From: Endomychus coccineus
Taxonomy: Eukaryota > Arthropoda > Insecta > Coleoptera > Endomychidae
DNA: 64,000 nt
NCBI GenBank assembly: GCA_958510875.1
Contig: OY294067.1
Coordinates: 277,184,742-277,248,741, forward strand
Reading direction: 5' to 3'
A program made the position numbers and the translations under genes. The notes beneath the pieces were generated by a model. It had not been told where the DNA came from. It saw only the letters and a list, made by a program, of their open reading frames with translations, and made no database searches. Of the stretch, positions 12,101 through 24,100 are shown in pieces; within the stretch, counting starts at the first letter, position 1, and each line of letters starts with the position of its first letter.

Positions 12101-15100
12101 TGAGATTGTAAAATTGTCCCATATATTTAGTCATAAAGAGTATGCAGATATGATGTTTATGATTTCTTTAATGGTAGTACTGAGTCTTACTATGGAAGGT
12201 TTTAACATTTTTTTCAACCACGTATTATCTTCCGACATGATGGCGCGCTTCTTCATTATTCAAATAATGTAATAAATTTTCTGAATACTCATTGCGGCGT
12301 TCGCAGGGTTTGCAGAGGTGGCCACGTGTGGGCGTGGCTTGGCCACCGAGATCACCGGATCTCACTCCCCTAGATTTTTGTCTTTCGGGATGGATGAAGT
12401 TGTTTGTTTATGCTACCAAAGTGGACACAAGGGATGCGTCTCTAAATTTCATTATTAATGCTACAGCGTCCTTTAGAGCGGATAATCGTTCACTTAAACT
12501 TACTACTAGATCAATTTATAAACGCGCAAATAAGTGTGTCGATGTGGGCGGTGATGTTTTCGAAAATTTGTTGTGAATTGATGCTATATGCTTATTTTTG
12601 CTAGTTTTGTAATATTTTTTTTTAGTTTTCAAATTACAATTAATCAAAGCAGCTCTGAAACAATAGAAAATCTGGCTTGAACATATGAGTATGAGCTTAT
12701 TTTGGCTTCCTAGACATGTCCTTAAAATATTTACATTTCCTCTCGAAACACCCGCCTTTATATTCTCAAAATCTAATTTTTTCATTTAGTAAGCCCATTA
12801 TTTTGGCCCTAGACTTATTTGCTCCATTAATCGATAGTAGACATTCGCCGAAATGTTGACAAAATATATGAAAATTTAGTGTAAAATTGGCAAATCGAAA
12901 CGGTAACGAACAACGTAGCTTGCAACTAAATTGTTGTCATCTCCAGTAGATCAATCGAATCGGACGATGGATGATGGAAATACTTATTTAGCTTTATAAA
13001 TACTGTGTGATACATACTTTATCAATCTTTGATAATGTTTCGAACAAGTTTTGATGTCAAGGAGCTCATATTCAATGACATCCCCCTTACATCTTGTGAA
13101 AATCTTTTATCGTGTGTGATGCGAATTGAATTTTAGGTTCACATTTTTACATTTGTAAAAACATGGAAAATCCATCATGGAGCCGACTTTTGCAAAAAAG
13201 CTCATATTGAGCGATGAAGTTTATTTTCATTTACATCACACACGTAAGAAATCATGATTCAATTGACTGGAACTGTTACCTACCTAGTTCTGGCGAAATC
13301 GAGTGGATACACAAAGCAGAGTGAGGTTGCACCAGCAGCACCACCGGAGGCAAGATTACCCATAAAGTAACGCCAGAATTGTGTCTTTTTGTCTACACCA
13401 CTCAAGAAAACTTGCTTGTATTTGTCCTTGAAGGCGAAGTTGAGTGCCTGTGTGGGGAAATATCTGATAACGTTAGCTGTGTTACCACGCCAATAAGCTA
13501 AGACTCCTTGTTCTTTGGGAATGCGCACGAAACAATCAACCATTCCTGAAAAGGTAATGAAACAAGTTAATAATTGTTTGAGTTGATGATTTGTGCAGTT
13601 ATAAAGGACATTGGTGGGTTCGAGGCTTAGATTGTATTGCTTTTACACTATAACTAAGAAACAATCACCCTTATCCACTACAAATACTGTTGAAGAACTG
13701 AGAACCTTTCAGCTACCAAGTAGCCATCATCAGGTGCAAAAATGTATATTGATGTTGAATAACTACATTAAAATAATCCTCGTAAAAACAACATTTCGAA
13801 TTTGGTTCATGTCTTTGCGTCGTCTCAATTCGCGCACCTTCGTTAAATTCAAATTATCATAAATTCTATTGCATTTTTGACACTGTTTTTAAATATAAAT
13901 GAGTTTTTTTTACATGCCTAACTCGTTCTTTGATTGAAATCCCTGATATCAGACCCCCCGCCCTTATACCTTATTTTTCTTCGAAATATCGAATTGACTC
14001 CGATAGTGATCGTCAAACTTCCACCACTCACTGTCATGAGAACTTCAGTAGATTTAAAAGCTCTAATATTGACATCGATCGCACTAGGGAATAAGGAGTA
14101 GAGTAACCTCATTGTTTCCTGTTCCTAAAGTTTTATCTAATTTCTCTCTGATAACAAATATTAATAAACTCCATTAATTTGTAACGTGTAAATTCCACTT
14201 AACGACTTAGAAATGGCCGCTGTAGTACAATCGGTTAACTCCTGTGACGTCAGCTATGCCAGACCGTATATTCTAAGGGTCATGGTTGTTCGGTGTCAGA
14301 TCCGTAGTTACCGCTTCTATTTCGAGGTTGTTCTGTGAGACAACGAGACGCCGGAAAGAAAGAGAAAATGGCATTACTTCTGGTCAATCGTTCAAGCGGG
14401 AAGTGCGTTGCTAGGTTATTTCAACAGGGAGGTGATACCAAGCTTGTGTTTGGAACCAAATTCTGGGAATATACTTCCGTTGAAAGTAAAGGCATCAATT
14501 ACCAATTTGGATTGGAATAATTGGTGTTATTTGAGTAATTAATACACCTTAAGGGATTAAAACTTAGTTTCAACGTGACTAGTTGTGGACGGAAGTAAAG
14601 TTTGTCTTATTGGAAGGAAAACCCTATCGTGATAGAGGTAAATATCTTTGTAATTCCATTTGATTTATTCACTGACTTTAGGAATTAATTTGCCTTCACA
14701 GGTGGTATCTGACAGAACATAGGCTAGTCCCAATTTGTTCAACAATTGTTATGTATTTTGTTCATGTCTGTCTTCTGAGGACAATAGAACAATATAGGTT
14801 AGAACATTTCGTGATTTCAGGATTCCTTTTTTCTGTTTATGTTGTGGGAAATTCAACAAGTGTATTGAGGTTGGCTTGAATCTGCTGTGGAAAAGATAAC
14901 TTAGGAGTCGCTGATTTATTTGTGACGTACAATCGTGGAAACGGTATTACAACTGTGGCAGGAGCCCCTACGTCAAGTAGAAGTATTAATCCATAACCAA
15001 GCAAGTACAACATCCAGCTCTCACCAGGTCAGGCTACCGATTTTGGTTTTATGTAACAATTGAAATAATCATTGAGTATTTGTAAATTGTGTAAATTCAA

Positions 15101-18100
15101 CTGTTCACTTGTTTTAATGATTTAAGTAATTACCTTCATTCATATTTTCATTTCATTCGATTCATATCTCATTAATATAAGTTCTGTCATAACTGTATCA
15201 ATATTAGTATTTCAATCACTAGCAAATTTCAATCATTCTGGGTACAGGTCTTTTATTTTTTTCCTTCAGGGTAATTTAACCTGGGGACTTGAGTATTTGT
15301 ATCCCCTAGTTATATACATAATTCATTGGTTGGTTAAAATACTCTGGCGCCCGAATTCTTAACATCTAAAATTATAACTCACGACTGTCTTCACTGTAGC
15401 TGTCGGCAACCAAGTGATAAAATAGAGCTTTTAGTTTATCCTTAAGTAAGAGTAATTTGTACCCTCACATAGTTTACTCTGATGATGGCTACTTGGTAGC
15501 TCAAAAGTCCGCAGTACTTTACAGTACAGTATTTTGACTGATTTTCAGAAACAAATCAATCTGTCAATTCATTATTATTGAATTACTTGATTTTAATTGA
15601 ATATTTAAGCCAGTATAATTATTAATTTGAATAAATTTCAATCTTATTGCTTAGAAACTGTTAAGCTTATACAATTTGATTGGCAAGATCTTTGTGTCAC
15701 GTGATTTTCGTCTATACATACAGAATGTTTTTCAATACTGTAAAGACAAATATGCATATTATTGATGTCGGATATATCGGATAATGAGGACCATTGCAAA
15801 AACCGCTTCACAAAAAATTGGTTTCTATTCCGTGCCAAGAGCTGCTTTACATCCCAGCAGCTCTTCATAATCTACAAAGCACAGATTCGACTTGTACTGG
15901 AGTACTGTTCACATGTTTGGAGTTCGGCTCCAAAACATACGCTGAAGCTCGTTTGATCGTTTGATGATGTCACACTTACGAGTTCATTAACCTTTCTAGA
16001 ACATCGTAGAAAGGTGGGAGATCCTGCCCTTTTCTATAGATATTTCCATGATCGCTGTTCATCAGAAATCTCGTCTGCTGTTCAACCACGAGAGATTCCA
16101 GATAAGCGTACTAGACGAGCTCAAACTAGTCATCACTTCACTGTCAAACGCAAGATCTGCCGAACTTCTTCGTAGCAGACTTCATTTTTCTATCGAACAG
16201 CGAAGTTGTGGAACTCTTTACCTAGTGAGGTCTGCCTATGCCTTTAACCTCCAAACCTTCAAGAAAAATACGAATGGAATCTGGTCTCCATTCCACTATT
16301 GGCTCACATGTAGTCAAAGTATAACAAAAAAAACTCAGTCTCGGTCTTCTAGAACAGTGTTTTTCAACGTGTGGGTCGCAACCCCCAAGGGGGGTCACCA
16401 AGTCTTGCTCGGGGGTCCCGGTCGCAAGCCAAGGTCAGGTAAAAGTAAAAAGCAAGAGTTGTAGGTCCTACATTACAATAAAAATACAACATTTCAGTGA
16501 GGAGGCTGTGCCTGTTTATTTTTTTATAATTTTGTCGAATCGTGATTATATTTTCAGACGCACCAATCATGTTCTAATTGGAGCCTATTTCTCTCCTTAG
16601 ATTGTATGTTCCCCATTGAAAAGAACGTTAGTACACATAGTTAGGAAGTGGCGAATGGCACATATAATTTCACAGCTTCCTTTGTCAGCTCGGGGTAATT
16701 TTCTTTTCTCTTCATCCAAAACACTTCAATATTTTGCGAATCAAATTGCATCTTAAGCATGCCGTCAGCAGCAACATTTAAAAGATATTCTTTTATCTTC
16801 AGATCAGCCAGTTGTACTGACATGCAAAAAAGGATTTAGTATCATCTATGCCCATTGTTAGCTTCAGAATGCAGTTCTGGAAAGTAACTTAATAGTTTCA
16901 GTTCCAAATTATGCAAGCTCGGTATCATGCAAGGAATGTGAGAGCTTACTACCAACGATTGATCTGTTGCAATTTCTCCACCAATCTTTTGAACGCAAGA
17001 GAAAAAATCGTACATCCTATTTTGCAAAGACGTTGACCAAAAACCAAGTTTCGAAAGGAATCCTTTAATTTTTACCCTTGGCCGTTTAGAATGTTTTCTT
17101 CTCTAATTTTAATAGCATTTTAGTTAAGTTAAGAACTGATTTTAATCACATAATGTCTGATTCTATTGAACACTTGTGAGGACATTGAAAATTTAGCTTT
17201 TAGTTCCAGAACTCACTTCAATACCCTAACTTTGGATAGGTCCCTGACCTTTATGTGATAAAGGAGATTTCGAAAAGCCAACCCATGTCCTTACAAACAA
17301 TTCTAAACAGTTTAATTTGCAAGGCTTTACCTCCAATAGAGTTCACAACTTTGATCACCTATTAAGCACATCATTCAAATCGGAAGGTCCTGGGAGGTCG
17401 CCAGAATTTATTCACTCGTAAAAGAGTCGCGTATTCAAGAAGGTTGAAAAACACTGTTCTAGAACTAGTGTACCTACTTACAGTTAGATGTGAGTCACAT
17501 GATTCGCGTATATACATACAGAATGTTTTTCAAAAGTATATAGACATTTTCTTTATATATATTCCTATAATAAATATTGCGATAACTATTGATCAACATT
17601 TAATTAATTCTTATATATCAGCTACATTAATATTCTCTATAGATATTCAATTTTTTGAGATCACATATTTGTTGTCTTGGAATAAAAAATGGTACATGTG
17701 GCGCCTGTAGCATTAATTGATCGTTTCGCGAAATTCTAAAAATACCAAATAACTTTTAATAAGTCGGTTATGTAAGAGATTCAGCCATATTATGTAAACG
17801 AGTAGGTGTTATATTTAGAACTAGATTTGCGTCAAACTCTCAACAATTCGTTATCAAACATTATAATTCTTATTGTATTAATTATTTCAACGTAATTGTG
17901 TCATGTGTTACAGAAAATATTTAATTCTTGATAACCCGGTTATTTATAAGAAGAGATAAGGGAAACTCGTGAATTGGCATCATAAAATCATTATGTTGTA
18001 CTTCGTATAATCGTTTTAACATTTTCCAGACGACACAAAAATTACTGTCTAAGATGTTGAAACACTGATAAAGATGAAATACTTTATAGATGATAGTATA

Positions 18101-21100
18101 ATAACCGAATTCCAATTTCGGTCAAAAAGTATTGATTCGATATATTTTTGATTGAAATTAAAACGTTTTTCAGGTATTAACCTATTTTTGAGATTAATGA
18201 TTCATATAAAACTGTTATCAATTTAGATATTTCTCCCCACATCATGAATGTTGTCTTGGATAATGGTAACGGATCGCAGGTTTTTGTTATACCATTTTGT
18301 CAATCATTAATTTCCCCTATGGTCAAATTTTCGATCATTTCAATGTTGATAAACTGCTAGCCTGGCCTAAAAATTGGGAAAAGCTATGTACGCTTTGAAT
18401 CAAAGAACTATTACAATTTGATGAATAACAATTCAAATTGCCGCGTTAAACTCGAAATAGGTCATTTTATTATTATCAACGGAATTATATTAAATAATAT
18501 TTAAATTAATAATGTTTTTAAGAAAATGTTATTAGAAAACAAATTTTCCATTTCTAGGAATCGAACCCTAGCCTGCTGATTGGGAGCCTTATGTCCCGAC
18601 TCCCTAAACCGAAACCTTCAGTTCAACGCCGTTTGTTATGAACAGTTGAAGTGCGGTGTAAATTAAAGTTTACTTTTCGTTACTGTTGTTGAACGATTTC
18701 TTTGAAATTTGGGACGCAGTTTTATTGAATTCACTGTAAAAGTTTTGAATCGATTCAAAGTATACTTTGGGAGTTATGAAATTTTAAGTTTCAACCCTTC
18801 TCTAAAGTGTGTTTATAACACGATTTCCCTGAAAAATAATAGGGTTCGTCACCGAACAGCAAACGACTTTTAGTCAAAATTTGAATATGATAGGACCTCT
18901 CGTTTTAGAGTTATAGTGTAGACAAAATTCGTGACGGACATCCAGACAAACAGGCAGACGGATTTATTCAAAGTTGCTTAAAATTTGATGGGAAATACTT
19001 TGGTGAAGGAATCTTTGCTCTTCAACTTTTTTTGACGATATCACATCGAAGACGTCACTTGAATCTTTAAATGAGAGTTTCGGACACTTGTGCAGGTTAA
19101 ATATATATATAAATATAAACTGAAGATGGATGTCAAAAGTACTTGAAACGGAGCTACTGCGCTCAAAAACGGTTCTTATTGTCACCACTTTGAAGCGTTC
19201 TGCGCCACAATTGAAAATCTCATGTGACATTGTGATGTACCATCTCTAGAACATATTAAAATTTTCAGGCTGATATGTCATCCAGTTCTGTTTTGACACC
19301 CATCGAAAGCAAGCAACTCTTCACCTTCGATTAGAACGATTCACAAGTGGTTTATTGATTTTAGTTGCGATATTATGATAACAAAGGACGCCGAACGTTC
19401 TGGTCGTCCAATTGAGGTTATAACGCCAGAAATCGCCGGAAATCTCAACCGAATAGGTACGGAACATTTTGCATACATTTTTAAATATGAGAAAGCTGTC
19501 TGCCAAATGGGTGCCGCATTTGCTGTCTGTTGACAACAAGCGCGACCGCGTGACAACTTCAAAGGAGTGTTTGGCGATGTTCAAGCGCGATTAGGACTTT
19601 CGCCGTTTCGTAACCATGGACGCTACATGGATCCATCACAACACACCAGGGACTAAAGAACAGTCGAAGCAGCCGATTTGTCCTGGCGAATCGAAGACGA
19701 TAAAGGCCAAAGTGGGTTTATCGGCCAACAAAATCATGGCGACAGTTTTTTGGGATGCACAGGGTATTGTCCATATCGATTACCTTGAAAAGGGCAAAAC
19801 GATCACGTTATTATGCAGAGCTGTTGGAACGATTCGACGCCGATTTTTGCATTTGGCAAAGAAAAAAAGTGCTCTTCCACCGGGACAATGCACCGGCCAA
19901 CAAGTCCGCAGTCGAAATAGCAAAATGGCATGAGTTGCGCTACGAACTGGTTTGTCGTCCACCATATTCTCGAAATTTGGTCCCCTGCGATTTTTATCTA
20001 TTACCAAACTTGAAGAAATCGGTCGGCGCAATGATATTCGGGTCTAACGATGATAGCTGAAACAAACGCCTAGTTTGTAGCATTTGGAAGGGATCGAAAA
20101 ATTAGAAAAACCTTGAACGACTTGTATCAGCTTCAAGGAGATTATGTTGAGAAATAAAATAACTATTGACAAAATAAATAATTTCTTGTTTTATTTTTCA
20201 GAGACTGTTCACCTTGCCCTCGTAAACACATTTTGCTCTTGACTTACTTGGCAGCAAATTCTCTACAACTTCTTCAACGTCCAAAGTCCAAAATTAAGAT
20301 ATAAATAAGCATATTTTGACAAATATGTTTTGACATTGGCGCTTTTCCATAGTAACTCTTATACCGGGATATCAAAAATTATCTTGGTCAAGGGTGGTTG
20401 TGGAATCTAAAACGTGTGTCTTACTTTACGTTTGAAATAATTATGTCACTGTCACACTGACATCATCAATAACCTACGAATTTCATCCTATTTATTTCAG
20501 TTGTGAAACAATAATGAACTACAAATTATGAAATAACGGTTTCAGTAACAAGAAAAACTAAATTACAGTAATTGTTGGAAATGTTCCCCGTTTTGTTCGA
20601 TGCACAAGTTGACGCGCATCCTCAGGCTGTGAAAACCGTTTTGCAGCATTTCTGGCGTTATGGTTGCACATTGCTGAACTATTCTTTGTTGAAGTTCTTG
20701 CAAATAATTTACCGGAGTTGCGAGAATCTTGTTTTTTAAGTAAGGAAATATAGAATAGTCCATAATTGTCAAACAAGGGGATCTCGGAGGAAACTCAACT
20801 TCTGTATGCAAACTTATCAGCCGGTCATCAAAAAACTCGCGGAGAAAAGCAATATTTTCTCGTGTTGCACCGTCATGCTGGAAATAACCGTACCGAAGTT
20901 CATCATCGTTTAACTGTTGCACAAATTCAGCCAAAAAGTTGTGTCTGTACCTTTCTGCGTTGACGGTGAAATCGAAAAAAATTGGCCCAATTATTCTTCT
21001 GCGAGAAACTGCCATCCAAACACCGATTTTTTGAGCATGTAGTGGCGATTCAGTAAAAACATGACGGTTATCATTGCTCCACATTCGCATATTTTGAGAA

Positions 21101-24100
21101 TTGATGTATCCCGAAAGGTGGAACCACGCTTCGTCAGAAAAAAAAGTTGAGTCCAGAAGATCGTCATTCATTAAATTATTGACAAACCAATGGCAGTAAG
21201 CAAGGCGTCTGGGGTGGTCTGCGGGCAGAAGAGCTTGATGTGCTTGCATCTTATATGGATGCATGTTCAAGTCTTTCTTTAAAATCTTCTGACATGTTCC
21301 ATAAGAAAGTCCAATTTCCTGAGAAAGACGTTTCAAAGGTTTTGCAGGCTCCTCTTCCATACGTTGACGAACGTCATTGACAACGTCTTCTGTACGAACT
21401 CTTGGTCTACCAGCACCTTTTTTATGATTCACACAACCAGTTTCGCGAAACACTTCAACACAATTTGTAAGGCACGCATAAAAATTGTCCGGTAATATTG
21501 CCACGTTTGGGAAGTGCTCTCGAAAATTGTCCAAACACAAACGTTGACTGTATTGCCAATTTCCATTAACTAGCGCACCCGTTCGAAAATAGGCTTCAAT
21601 CATGAAAATTTTGTGTTGTGTGGTAAGAGGCATGATTCAAAAACTGGATTAAAAAATTTCAGCACAATGACTTAACAGATTAACACAACAAAACATATTC
21701 AAATTCAAAGTAAGACACACGTTTTACATTTCACAACCACCCTTCACCAAGATAATTTTTAATTTGTAGTTCATTATTGTTTTACAACTGAAATAAATAG
21801 GTATGAAATTTGTAAGTGTAAGTTATTGATGCTGTCAGTGTGACAGTGTCATAATTATTCCAAACGTAAAGTAAGACACACGTTTTAGATTCCACAACCA
21901 CCCTTGACCAAGATAATTTTTAATATCCCAGTATTACGATTTTTGCATGGTTATCACCATAGAAAATCTAAATGAAAATGAAACAAATGGAAATTTAATT
22001 TTTAACTTAAAAACTGAATTACAAAAAATGTTGTATTAAACGCGCTCATTTTGCTTTACATAATGTAGGTATATTATTCATACTCAAGTCAGAACCTAAT
22101 TCCGTTTTTTCGCTTTACAATATTGTACAAAATATAACGAGTTATACCTTGCGGCGGTTTTTATAAGTAAGACACGTGTATACAAAATAATGTAAATTGT
22201 TATTGTCACAGTTAATAATAGGTGGGATAAAACGTTTTAATTATGTCATATTAATTTTCCAATAGTCAACAATAGTTTTGTTGGAACTTGGAACGTTCCA
22301 TTTCTACTGAATTGTTTCTAACACGAATAATCGTCTGCCAGCTGCGTTACATCATGAGGACGGTGTTGCATCTCAATGTCACTTATGTACGTAGGAAAGC
22401 ACGGGATTGTAATGTTAGTTAAATTGGCATTCGTACAAAAAATGTCACTCCAGTAAAATGAGATACAGTATAATTTACTTATATCCGTAGTAACATGCTG
22501 AGTTTCTTATAGTATTATAGATAACATTATCATGCCAATGTGCCCTTCAACTTCATCGAATTAAAGTACCGAGATTAATTAGGTCATTAGGTCGGTGATT
22601 GGCGCTCAATTCATTCAAAACGTGATTGTCGTTCCAGCAGTTTGTAGCAGTATTATCTGCTACTACTAGTTGAAATGAGTTTTGAAATTGAACAGAGGTC
22701 ACTGATGTTAACTAAACGTTTTATGACGTCACGCACAGTGTGATTAAGTTTTCACCAATTGTTGCATAATTATGAAAATTGTGGTACATGATAAGTAACG
22801 GAGTTTTATGTAAAATGTTTGTATAACCTACGAATTCATAACCTAGGATTCGAAAAGGACTTAACGGAGGAAATAACCGCAAAGTTTGCTAATATAATTT
22901 CGAAAATATTTTGAATTTGCCGCTTTTTATTCGATAATTATTTGCGATAAGGTTTATTTTTACTGATCTTTATATAATTGTTTCACATTCTATAAGGTAC
23001 TCTTCACATTTGTGTAAAGATAATGAAATAAATTATTTCTTTCATTATATTTACACAACTAAATAATATTAAAATTAAAAAAATTTACAAAAAAACTTCT
23101 TTTTCTGGGTATCGAACCCAACTCTACTAAGTGGGATAACTGTATCCTTGCCCCTAGATCACATCGCTGTTTGTTATAAATTACAAAAAAAACTGTAAAT
23201 ATAATTTTATTTTAATAATTGTTTTTGCCGTTGTTGTTGAGGAACGATTTGGTTGTAATTTGGGTGAAATTAAATTAACTTGAATTCACTATAAACTTTT
23301 TGAATCGATTAAATGCTTTGGAAGTGTCAACCCTTCAGAAAAGGGTGTATTTGTTTATACGCATAGAACATATAATTCAATGAATTGAAGTCTGATACGT
23401 TGAAACTATTTTAATCCAACCATTGAACTGCAGTTCTTCTTGCTTATTACAGAGTGACCTTGTACTACTTAAGTTGTATGGCTGCGAAAAAATAAATTGT
23501 CACATTGTTTTCTATAAAATGAACTGAATTATCTGGAATTCATTTCAAGTATTATTCGTAAAGCTAGATAATTAGTTTAAACGATTGTAACCGTTCTATC
23601 ATCAGTCATAAACTTTCTGAGTGCAACATAATCTGGCATGAGTCTCCAGACGCATGTTCGACACGTGCAGACACATAATATTTATGTCCTGCAACAATTT
23701 TGACAAGTGGTGAGAATATGTTAAACTGGAGACTACGAAATTTTATGTTATCTCAAACTTTTGGACCTATTAGAAAATGTATTTTTACTTCCCTCACTGT
23801 ACGTAATATATACAGAATGTTCCTCCGTGTTTCATATAAAAATGTTCGATTTGGGCCTCACATAAAATGTTATGGCCTTTCAAAGATTGCAGCTGATATG
23901 TATGGTTCTTTGTTAATCTAAAAAGTTGTCAATAGCGATGGTTTATTTCACCATGTTCCGGTAACGAATAAAATGGGGCAATGGTTCAGAATGGGCACAC
24001 TACGTAAGCATTAACTGCATTAAGTTGGGTCATTTCTGAGATAATCAATAAACCCTTACATTTGCAATAAATATAATATCACACACATAGTTAACCTACC

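Noticed and set aside
16364..16570. 68-aa minus-strand frame
   Set aside because: It lies in the non-coding terminal region of the hAT element (16355-17456).
18549..18640. Functional tRNA-Gly(CCC) gene
   Set aside because: B box and anticodon loop are visible, but acceptor and anticodon stems do not pair well and the unit is linked to a dispersed repeat.
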